From Muricea muricata (taxonomy: Eukaryota > Cnidaria > Anthozoa > Malacalcyonacea > Plexauridae): a DNA stretch of 64,000 bases. Positions 13,201-25,200 of the stretch are shown here, in pieces. Within the stretch, counting starts at the first letter, position 1; every line of letters starts with the position of its first letter. The stretch spans positions 48,643,559 through 48,707,558 of the forward strand of contig OY979718.1 of NCBI GenBank assembly GCA_963855995.1. Reading direction: 5' to 3'. The notes under the pieces were generated by a model that saw only the letters and a list, made by a program, of their open reading frames with translations, ran no database searches and was not told the DNA's origin. Both the position numbers and the translations under genes were made by a program.

Positions 13201-16200
13201 TGTTTCATTTATAAGTCTATAAAGTCGACCTACAGTATGCATGGTACTGTTCTGATATATCATGTTATCCATTTGGTTGCCGTATACATTTTGGTACGAC
13301 GAAGCAGATGTTTTCGAGCACAACGAGCTTATCAAAAATGTTTTGCAACCAAGACTTGTGGCATCATTATTTTTTATTGCTTTTAACGAACCTTGCTGTT
13401 GCCATTATACACGACGCATGTTGAAGGGTTTTTTTGCAAAACACAAGGATTTTATTTGGCTGGTGTTATAGAAACCATATGGGCTTTAAACCTTTAGCTC
13501 AAAAAATATATTCATTTTGTAGAGAAGCCATTTCTTTGGCTAAGGTGCGTCTTTTGCCCTCAGATCCTTTATTACTCGATCTTTATTCATCTTGGGGCAG
13601 ACGCCTGGAAAGTGAATACTTATTTGAACAAGCGTCAAAGTGGTAAGGAAAGTAAATTTATTATACTCTGAAAAACAATTTTTAATTTGCATGCATTTAT
13701 GTCATGACTCAGAATCACTAAATTACCGCCTAAAACATTTTGTAAAAATCCTTTAAATTAACCATTTCCGTCGTAATTTTTTATAAAATAAAACGTAAAA
13801 ATTATGGAAAACTGTAAAGAAGAGTAGACCTGCCATGCGATCAGGTAGGGATACATAGGTGGACAGGCAGGTAAAGGTTTTATTTATAGATGGATGGATA
13901 GATAAAACTTCTATTTTAATACGGTAATCTCATCAGACCTCGACTGATCTGGTATCAACGAAAACCCTGTATAGGCTACAATATTCTAAATATAAACTAC
14001 TAGTTAATGTATAAAACTACATTACATAATATAAAACTACTTTATAGACTACAATATTATAATTAACAATTACGAGCTCGGTGATAGTTGATGAGGGTGA
14101 AGCCCGAATCAACTATCACCGCATAGAAATCGAGAGCGAGTAATCTAATTGTTTTAGTAGAATCAAAGGTCAAACATGGAATATTCAACAAAAAAATTGA
14201 TTTTTAAGCAATTTTTTTAAAAGAAATCTCTATAGGAGGATGATTGTTTCGCTACACGCTATCTATCGAGGAATAGATAGCGAATAGAGTAACCAATCAA
14301 ATTACAGCATTTGCAATCGTATACTAGTATGATTCTACTAATAACAATTATTAATTATAATTACAAAACATCTAATTTAGACTGTTACATGAGCGATTAA
14401 AAACCTGAACTCCATTGTAATAGAAAGATTTCTTTGTCACTTCTGTTCTAACTTTTCGCAAGTACAAAAAGTTACTTTGACGGGTAGTTCTTACTTTTAC
14501 TTGACGATTAAAACTAAAATAATTTTTTGAAAATTGAAGAACAGTTCCATTCACACACTTCTTAACTAATTTAAAAACATGCTGTTCTCTCCTGTTTTTC
14601 AAAGTTTCTCATCGCAAATCATTTAACGCATCATGACTACGCCCCATCTTCATCGCCACCCTTGCCGCGCTCTACGTTGTATTGTCTCGAGCTTTTCTTG
14701 GTCCCCAATGTAACAACAGTTCCAGACTTTATTACAAGTCTTTAACGACCTTAGACGCTAGTTTCGTCGTGCACAAGCCCGTTGGCATGATTCTATTGAC
14801 ACATGTAAGCGCAAAAAATAGCAGGAAGGTCATTATTTAAATATAGTCTTACAAGTGATCTGTTTTTTAGTTATTTAGCATGCTGCTTGCATGATGACGC
14901 CATACGTGTTCTTACTCGACGTGGTGATGAAATGGCTTTACATAGTGCTGCACAGGTACTTTTCTTACTTTATTGTAATCTCAAATAATCTGTTCACATG
15001 CATGGAGTTTTTGATAACATTCACACACTCAGGTAAGCGAGTAAACATACATAGTCTAGGTCCTGTATAGGGTTTCGTATGCATTTCATTTGCCAGAGAT
15101 AATCTCAACTGTTTTAGGGTAAAATGACCATGGCGGTCAACATGTAATATGTGCCCAAACCTGAATCCGGGACGAAAGTCCTCAAAATGACTCCGCCTTA
15201 AAACGATAGTGTCGGCACACCGCACAGCTCTAACAGCTGAAAAGCAAAAGCAATCTGAAGTGCCTATAGTGTTTAAAAGGGTTGCTTATGGGTTGTCAAT
15301 AGAAGCAAAACATTGTCTAACTATAATATTTTACACGAAAATCACCATTCAACATGCCAGGTCTGCAGGTAATTATGCATAAATTCTCTAAAATCGCTGA
15401 CAGGAATTAAATTTTCATATTTCCTAAAATATTTATTATCGTATGAAAAACTACAGTATGTTCAATTGAATTCAATTATTGTGGATTTCTATGTTGATAT
15501 ATAAGGCATTTTATTATATACTGAGCGTCAAAATTCATTTATTGAATTCGTTAATCCTTTTTATACATGTTTGATTGATTTGTGGTACTTTTCTTCTCTT
15601 TTGACACTCAGTATATAATAAAATACTTATTGACTGAGACCTCGGGAAAGCAGTATGTTTTGTGGACCCTCGACTCTCTCCCCGGAGTCTCTGGTCCACA
15701 AAACATACTGTTTCCCTCGGTCTCAGTCAATAAGTGTTAAGTATTTCACTCACCCTCGACAAAAACACGATTTTAGCCATATTTGCCGTCTTGTTTGCTT
15801 TTTTGTCGCCAAAGCATCATCCAATTCTCGTACTTTTCCTTAATCGTATATGACGGAAGAATAATTTAACCAAGTTTCGTGTTCTTTCCAAACTGTGCAG
15901 TGTGCTTTATCCCCGGTTTTGTATGCCTCGACAATTTGCCAAAATTGCCGCCATTTCTGAAGTCTCGCCGCTTTTGTGCCAGATAAGTGCCGCTTCTTCG
16001 TCTTCATGTGTATTTAAATTACAGAACCCAATAGTATAATTTCTAGTACCAGAGTTCTGAAACTAATTTTGAAAGCCTTAGTCAAATTTTACCTTTAAAA
16101 ACCACTCGCACAAAATCGAGTATCAGAGTTAAAGATTTAGTAACAATTTGAAAGTCACGCGCAATCGTCACGAAATTTGATTAAAGCTTTCAAAATTAGT

Positions 16201-19200
16201 TTCAGAAACTACTGTTGGGTTCTGTATTTTAAGTACACATGAAGACGAAGAAGCGGCTTTTATCGGGCATAAAAGCAGCGAGACTTCGTAATGGCGGAAA
16301 TTTTGGCTAATTGTCGAGGCGTATACAAAACACACTGCACAGTTTGGAAAGAAGTCGAAACTTGGTTGGATTATTCTTCAGTCACGCATAAAAAAGTACA
16401 GGAATTGGATAATGCTTTGGCCACTCGGCGATAAGACGGCAATTATAACTGAAATCGTGTTTTATCGGGTGGTAAGTCAAATCCAATGCCTTATATTTGA
16501 ACAAAACAATGTCAATCCTTGTGAATTCTACAATAATTGAGTTCAATTGAACATAGGTTTTCATACTGATTAATCATTTTTTAGGAAATATGAAAATTTA
16601 ATTTCTGCCAGTGATTTTAATGGTTTTATGCATAATTAGCGGCATGTTGCATGGTGATTTTCTTGTAAAATATTATACTTAAACAATGTTTTGCTTCTAA
16701 TGACCACCCCTAGGAGCATCATTCCTAAACACTATAGGCACTTCAGAATAGCTGTTGGTTTTGCTTTTTAGAAGTTAGAGCTATGTCGACACTGACGTTT
16801 TAAGGCGGGGCACTTTCGTTCCGGATTCGGGTTTCGGCAGATATGCCATTTTTGACCGCCATGGTCATTTTACCCTAAAACAGATGAAGCGCATACAAAA
16901 CCCTATACAGGACCTAGACTAATAATAGGAGTTGACAAACGAGCAATCGTCCTAATTTTATTTTCATGTAATTTAGTGGTTATGTGAGCTCGCGTTGACA
17001 ATGCTCCAGTCCTCATTCCAGAGAAGCTTTATTTATTATATGCATGGGTATATTAAATTTTTAGGTTGCTAAATTATGCGGGAAAGTAGACCTCTCTCAG
17101 TCATTAATACTACAATGTGCTTTAATGGCCACGAAAACAGCAAGATGGAATGACGCATTGGAAATGGTTCACGGTTACTCTGATATGCAGGTATATTGTT
17201 GTAAATGTTTATTAAGGATATTAGCGGCTTTTAATCATAGCTGAAACGAACACGTAAGATTGAGTTAAAATGATTCCGTAATTTATGGAAGTGCTTGGAG
17301 AAATTAACAACTATGGTCCCACAAAACGAGATAAAAAATAAAATTGCACTGTCAAATCGATATTCTTAATGACTAAATTTTTTTTTAGCCATTCTTAATG
17401 CTGATGACCGTACATAAAACTACACTTGCCAGTTTGCTGAAATCTGAAGCTATTACCTCTGACGACGTTCCAGAAATGCAAGTCTCTGACGTCGTTCCAA
17501 ACAGTAACGTACCATCACATTTACCGAAATTGGTATTAAAGTTAAAAGGTATATGCAGGGGTAATTCTTAATTTGACTACATTTCATGCATCAAAAGTGA
17601 AGCTTCTGTTTCGTTTGACACGCAAAGCACTTTTTAATTTCTTCGGATGAGTGTGAGAATAATAAATTACTTTCTTCTTTTTAACGGTTTTACGAGTACT
17701 GAGAAGAATGCAATGACTCTTCGTTACTCCCGTAGTCTGAGGAATGAGACTTGATATGAATAAACCTGCATGGTTCATGGACCATTCCCCTTTCAGACAA
17801 ACTTTTGAATTAGGAACATTCATTAGCACAGCTGAAAAGAGCGTGCTAAATTTAGTAAAATGGTGAAGTTTGGTTGCAAAATATTGTAAAATGGGGAAAG
17901 AATATTCCTGGGGCCGGTTGTATCAAGCCCGTTTAGCTGAAACGGCAGATAAGTCGAAAATATCGATCAATTCAACGTATTCGTGGAACACCCAAACGAA
18001 AATATTTAACATAGATAGAAGAATTATGTTTGAAACTACATATTTAGTGCTTAACATTTAAGCTCAGTCATTTACAGGATGTATAAGAGCGTTTTGTTTA
18101 TTTCCCTTAACCACCGTTTAAGCTAAACGGGCTTGATACAACCGGCCCCAGTTAAGTTTGCAAATTTTGTGTACTTTTGTATTACGCGCGGAAAAGTGTA
18201 ATCAGATTTCAAAATCTCAAATCAAAAAGGAAAATTGTCCATTGGTACCCGACTTTCCCACTTTCCCTCATTTTTTAAGTAGGAAGTTTATTTGGGTGTG
18301 AGCTGTATTCACTGGTCAGCCGCCATCTCGGTTGGCGTGTTATCTAAGTTTGTTCGTGTCCGTATTTATTCTATTTGATAATAAACAATTGTTAAATGAG
18401 GTTCAGTAGGATATGAGAAATTATTAAGGCAGATGTTTGTGTTATCACAAACTCGAAGCAGATAAAACAAACCGGTTTGGCATAAGCACCATAAATTAGT
18501 GTTACGTCATAATGTCGAATATGTGTTTTCAATATCCGAGAAAATTACGTCATAATGTGGAATATGTGTTTTCAATATTCTATGGTGATGTCGTAACTCC
18601 AAATTTGGGAGTTCGAGATACCTTTCCTTGTATATTATTATTGTTGTTATTATTGTACTATTATTGTTATTTTATATGCATGTTTGGTTAGTACCATTAA
18701 CTAGCAGGCTTAATATGGCTTGTTAGAAACCAACATTGCTATATTGAAATGAAAACATGCATCTACAGATGCAAGATTGTGTTAGCAACCAAGCAAGAGT
18801 GTCAAGCTATCTGATTTATTTATCTAAGAGAGAATCAAGCTATTTGATTTAATTTTATAGAAAGCCAGCTTCAAATATACAACCAAACTACCTTAAATTT
18901 TGGTGAAAGCTTTTAAAGTATAGGTATATAACGCATGACATTATATATAAGGTACTGAGAAGTCATTTTGTTTGTGCAGCCCAATATGAAAGGCTATCAA
19001 TTGATTCTGCGTCTTTCTGGACATCTCCATCTTCTACAATTACTGGTTCGCATTGTGTGTGTGAAATTCTGGAAAGATGGTGGTCAGATTGTGGTCTTTG
19101 CGTACCTGAAACAAGGTTGGCTGGTCTTTATGTTCAGATATCAATGTTGGATTGTGGTCAAAATTTCTCAAACAAGGAAGATACTGTAAATGTAAGTTTG

Positions 19201-22200
19201 ACGAAATACACTACAACATGCACGTTCCGTATTACTTACTATAAAAGGTAATATTTGTGCTATTTTTTGTGGCAATCGCACAAATGCAAAGGGACTGGCA
19301 CTGCCTGTAGTAGCAAATGTATCTCAAATTGACTCTTGAATGTATATTATTTGGTGATACAGGACGATATGTTGATACAACTGTTAACATCACTGGGTAT
19401 ATGTTTAATTTCATATATTTGAACAACGCTTGAAACAATATTAATCGTTAAGGTATATCGTTGCTTGTATCTGGTACGATATCGAATCTGCATTCATGTG
19501 AGACGTTCTAACAGCAGCAATATACAGAAATAAAAGCAGTCCACGTTTTGTTGTGCAAATTTTATATTCAACTTATTTAAATGTGATGTTTCCAAATTAT
19601 GCAGATGACTATCATCCTCCACGGGCAACTTTCTGGCGCAGTAATGTCTGTAATAAAAGTGTGTTTACAACACGGGTGTGAACTTAGAGTTCTCGGACAC
19701 TGTGAGAAACCCTTCGTATGTTAATTCGGTAAAAGATATTTTAAACATTTTTTTAACACGGAGTTGCCTGCGGAGGAGTACGGTATGACTGTACAGTATG
19801 TTAGCATGGGAGTGCATTTGTTTTTTCGCCGGTTATGCGTCATTGCCCCAACTTCATGATTTTATTTCTCTGTTTAGGTGTTGATGCTTGTTGCAAAAAA
19901 CATTTGCCTTGGCTTGGTGGCTGCTGTGCTTGCCAAACCTGATATTTGTGTTGATCATTTCATAAAAGCTATTACTGATGTCCACGACTCTGGATATTTC
20001 AAACTTGTTTGTCATCTTGTCAGGCTTTTGTTTCCGTTTGGCCTGGAATCATGGCATACGATACAAAGTTTGTCAGAAGTGGACAAAAAAGAGACTTCGA
20101 GTATGGGTGATCAATGTTTTTCCAATATAATGGCTTTCTACTATAGAGCTATGCTGACTAAATATTTGTCTGATGAAAAACGAAGAACAACACATGATTT
20201 TGAAGGATCAGAACAAAACTGTGTCACTAAAAATACCGGTGAATGCTCAGCCGCAAATACAATAGAACATAACAATGAAATAGTAAATACAGATGGTACC
20301 TTTACCTCATGCAATGAAGAAACAAATCCAACATATGTACAACATAGTAGAAGTGTGATTGTTCAGACAGAATCTGAACTAGATTCTGGTGTCAGCAGGC
20401 TTCACGAAGGAGAAATGAAAGAAACTTCTTTCATAGATCTTTATCGAATTGGCTTGGTTTGCTCTACAGTTCTTTTGTCGGACATTTACGCTAAGTTTCA
20501 GAAACACAAGAATGATATTGAAAAAGATGTCCCAAACGAACATTTAAAGGATAGAGAAGATTCTGGACCAAAAACTGAAATTGAAATCTCATTATCGGTA
20601 TGTATGCAGGAAAAATCAGTGCGTGTTGTGTTCATTATTTATCTTATCCATTTTGTTATTAACCTTTTCGGACAGATCTTTTCTTTAAACACAGCCAGAG
20701 AAATTTTTCTTGGCAGAGAAATTTTAGGGAATCGAAAGTGGTTTAAAACACTGAGTGTGTATATTGGTAGAGCTGTCTGGGTACTACAAAAACATAAAAA
20801 AATCTTGCATTGTGTTCTTTTTAACAGACAATCTTAAAATACATGTCAAGAGGAGTGGATCGAACCCTTTTTGTTCAAGCATTTTTTACCTCTAGGCTAT
20901 AGTAACATTTTGCGATTTAAATATTGATTTTCGTTTTCAGTGCATGTAAAAAATAGCTAGACAAAAAATCGCGCTTGTGAAGTAGGGAAGCGAGCGACTT
21001 GTGTCACCTGCGAGCCTGCCATATTCACAGGAGCAAACGCCATTTTGTAAAAACAATATATATTATAAGGCTGGATTTGAAGTTTAATGTGAAGCCTTAA
21101 ATTATGCAATGGACAATTTACAGCTTATAATAGAGTACAGCATAGTCTTCTATCTTTGATAGATTTCTTTTTAGATAGCGTGTGATGTTTGGCTACAAAA
21201 GTGGTTTTATGTATAAGGCATGTACTGTAGCTGTGTATTTATAGGTAAAATACGACATATATCTAAGCAATAAGTTTCGACGTCATCACGCGCACGCGTT
21301 TAATTATTAAGCGAGATCATTTTGATATAGATACGTACAGTAGGCCGGGCTATGTGATACAGCTTAGCCTACATTAGCTATATATTTCTTTAATTTATTT
21401 GTTGGTTTTCTTTGATGTACTGCGGGTTATATCCAGGCTATTTACCTCGAACAAATAATTAGATGAAACTTGTGGTAAAATATCAAAGAATCTCGACTTT
21501 AATTGTTTAAAGTCGAAAAATTCTACTAGAAAACGTCCTCAAAAATAAATTAAGTTGGTTAAATACCTCGAAAGTCGGGGGGGGGGGGTTTATTGGAACG
21601 CCCTACTAAAGGGTTACACAGTCTTTACACCATCTTCCACAGTCCCAAATTTCCATTGATTTCTGTCTTTCTCGTTTTACTTTATGGTCTTAACTTAACC
21701 TTTCTTCACGATTGCTGATAATCCCTTGTGCTTGAGACTCTGTCGTTCACGATGACCGCGTAAATATTCGTTCTTCCCAGCGGTTCCACATAGCATTCTC
21801 ACATCTTTTGAGGTTCTTCGCTGTTTTCCTTAATGGTACGGTGTCTTCTCGTTGTGGTTCCAGTTCTCGTAGCAGCCTGGACTGGGGGCGCGTCATATTT
21901 TCAGGCGTTGTTAAAGGCATCTGATTATCATCTTCAACGTACGATAAAGGCCGGTTGTTTAGAGCTACCTCGACATCCAACACGATTTCTTTAAGTTCCG
22001 TAAACGTCAAAAAACTTTTCAATGGATTTTCTTAGAGCACACTTTACTAGTTAAACCATGCGCTCAAACTGTCGTCCCCACCAAGGAGCTTTGCTTAGAT
22101 TAAGTTTCCAAGTTATTTCTTGGTGGGCGAGGAAGTCATTGAACTTTACACTGGATCTCACTTTCTTCATCCACGATGCAACTCCAACAAACGTCCGACC

Positions 22201-25200
22201 ATTGTCCGAATACACTGTATAAAACTCTTAGAACTCAAGAGAAACTCACTATTTCCATAGACTTTGCCAAATCTAGATGCAACGATCTTGTCAGACTACA
22301 GGCGTATAAGATTACATATGCTTTACCTTCTCGCGTTTGCTTGGAGAGGCCCCGCGTAATGGACCCCCGCCACTTGGGAGGGAGTACTTCCCACTGTTCG
22401 ATACTTTGGGAGAAATCCAGGTGGTGAGCTGGCTAAGGCTATGGTCTGAAATCTCTTGCAACCGTGGCAATTCTTGATAAGACGCTTGGCTAGATTTCGC
22501 AAACGAGTTACCCAATGGTTTTTGCGAATCTGTGCCATCGTTAATCGCACTCCAGCGTGGAGTGCTTCTTCGTGAGCTTGCTGTACGAATTCTCGATGTA
22601 GATTTCGGTATTAGGAAGATATATGGGATAATGGCCTTGTACTCAGCCTCGGTATTCTAGCCACCTCGACTGGTTTTGCTGAAGGTTGAGTTGCATTTGG
22701 TCAGCTTCGTACTTGCCTTGTCGTTGAGGTCTTTCTTCTTCTTTTGTGTTTCTATCTCTTCAGTACTAATGTTAAGAACTGCCTCCAGATTAATTCCCAA
22801 CACCATTTTTCCGTATAATATTTATTCAAACGTTTCGCAGAAATTGCCACAAAACCATCCAAACCAATTTTTCTGTATGCACTACGAAGAAAAATAATTC
22901 GCTAAATCTCTCACACTCGAATTTACACTCAAAAGTAAACCATTTATTTACAAGAACAACAACAAAAAATATCAATATTAATGCCACATAAACGTCACGA
23001 ATATTACACTTTCCAAAGTGTATTCACTTCGGTGATAAAATTTAACAAAACTAAACAATTGTAATAGTTCATCATAAGTCACTTTCTTCTTCGAACGATC
23101 CCCCCCAATCACGGCAGCATTACTTCTTGGTCTTGCATTCACCTCGACGGTCAAAGTTATTGGAACAACCACAGGAAGCTGGTCATTTTTCTATTCCTGT
23201 ACATTTTCATTAACTTCGATAGGAATGAGATGTTGTACTATTCTGCGAAGGTAAATCGGTCGTATATCGCTGCTCCAAACCTTGACTTTCGCTGAACGAA
23301 TCTTGCCGTTCGAATCAGGTCTTGAGCAAGTTTCCACTTGCATCAAAACATTTCCGACGGATGTAGAACGTTTATTGGGTTTCACTTTCGCAATGGATTG
23401 TTCTCTCAAACTCGTAAGTAAGTGCTCTTGCTTCCATTGTTCTGTCAGTTGAGATAACAGATCTCTATGATGGCGAGCTCTTCTTGTGAGAGATCTGTAC
23501 GTACTTACGATCTCGTGGTGAGCGCTGTTTGGTGTCAAACTGATACATCGTCCATATATCAAGTTGAAAGATGTCAATGGATACGAAATTGAATCAACGT
23601 CGTCATATAAATAAGTAAATGGTCTTGAATTGATAACCGTCTCTATTTCCACCAGAAACGTACGGAGTTCTTTGAAACTCAAGATCGAACTTTTAACTAA
23701 TACTTTTAACCAATCTCCCCCAAAATCCACCTCACCAAGGGGCTCTCTCCACAATAAAATTCCACGTGACACGATTAGTACCAAGAAAGAGTTTTACCTC
23801 GTGTGGCAATCTTGAGGATTTCCTTTCTTGCAGCCTTGAATGTTTCGGCATTATCTGAGGTGAGCAAAGCTGGAAGTCCTTGTCGACTTGAAGATCTTCG
23901 AAATGCCAATAAAAAGTCAGGGACGTTTAAACTGCGACAGACTTCATGGTGTACAGCTCTGGTCGAAGAACGTGTAAAAAGACGGGCGTGCGACTTCTTG
24001 GAGGGCGTTTCACTGTCAGCTTCTTTATTCTTGGAATCGAAATAGATCGTGTGAGAATGGTGGGTCATCTGATACTCGTATATTCGGTAAATCGCTGGGT
24101 TGATGAGTTCCTTATGGAAGACTTTCGTGTTTCAAACAGACTACACACTTACAAACTACTTTCTTTACCGCTTCTCCACCTCTAATCACTCAAAATCGTT
24201 CCCTTAACGCAGTGAGAGTGTCTTGAATACAATTGTGCAATGCAGTGTTCTTGTGTGTTTGCTCAATAAGCAGAGTTACGAAGTGATTTTTTGAAGGAAG
24301 CAAAATGGGATGTTTCATGTTTGACGTCAAAGAACTGTTGGCAATTCTTGCACCGCAATGAATGATATCTTGTGAATCTAAGTATAATCCAAATTGCGCG
24401 ACAAATTTGGGAATTATCAAGTTCTTATTTTTCGTTTTAACTCGAGAGATATTTCATTTCGGTTTCGAATGAACGTAATTGGACCGAATTTATCCACACG
24501 ATTTCTGCGTTACTTATGCCCGAAACCGTTAATTCTTTAGTTCAATTCACGATTTTCTTGCGATTTCATGCGATTCTTAAGTTTAATAAGCTATAACGAG
24601 CGCTGTCTGTTATCGTCTTCACTTTGGTACGAGGTTCATCTTCCGAGTTATTCACAATTGCGTGAGTTATTTCTGGCACGTTCTTCTTTTCTTCGCACAG
24701 AACTTGATCATTCTCTTTTAGCGCGATTTGAGGCTCTGGCCACTCGTCGTCTGGTTACTGCAAAAACGATGGACCATTCCACCACTTCGAATTGAGGGAA
24801 AGATCCTTTGCACTTTGTCCACGTGAAGGAATGTCGGCAGGATTAAGTTCACGCGGACAATGTCTCCAAGAATCCCTATGGGTCAAACTTCGGATGTTTT
24901 CAACGCGATTTTGTACGTAATGCTTCCATATTCTTTCGTTCTTTATCCAGCAGAGCGCGGTTGTCGAGTCAGACCAACTGAATGTTCCTAATCCACCCTT
25001 TTCGAGGTTGACCGACGGGGGGTAACACGTGTAGCGTAATTCGAAACAGTCGGACAAACATTGCGTTTTCATTGTACTTGCGCATACAAATATTAAGTAG
25101 TTCGACTGCAAAAGAAAATGGCTAAACACTGTGCGTGGGGCACTTGCAATAGTGATTCGCGTTACCCAAAAAGATTAATAAATTCTGAAGGAGAATGTGT

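Larger units (their letters stand above)
15052..16921. mobile_element. Large 1.9-kb fold-back element in gemin5 intron 22
   Basis: The left end TAGTCTAGGTCCTGTATAGG is mirrored by CCTATACAGGACCTAGACTA at the right end, and the inverted match continues toward a centre near 16110. Examples are GTAAAATGACCATGGCGGTC against GACCGCCATGGTCATTTTAC, and CTTCTTCGTCTTCATGTG against CACATGAAGACGAAGAAG. The left arm is longer because two smaller hairpins are inserted at 15509-15735. No transposase frame is visible. The arms could form an extended hairpin in the pre-mRNA. Confidence 0.8.

Noticed and set aside
20598..20837. Gemin5 ending at the TAA at 20835-20837
   Set aside because: The frame past 20597 has no Gemin5 resemblance, a good GTATGT donor sits at 20598, and the conserved C-terminal block is found in phase at 37460.
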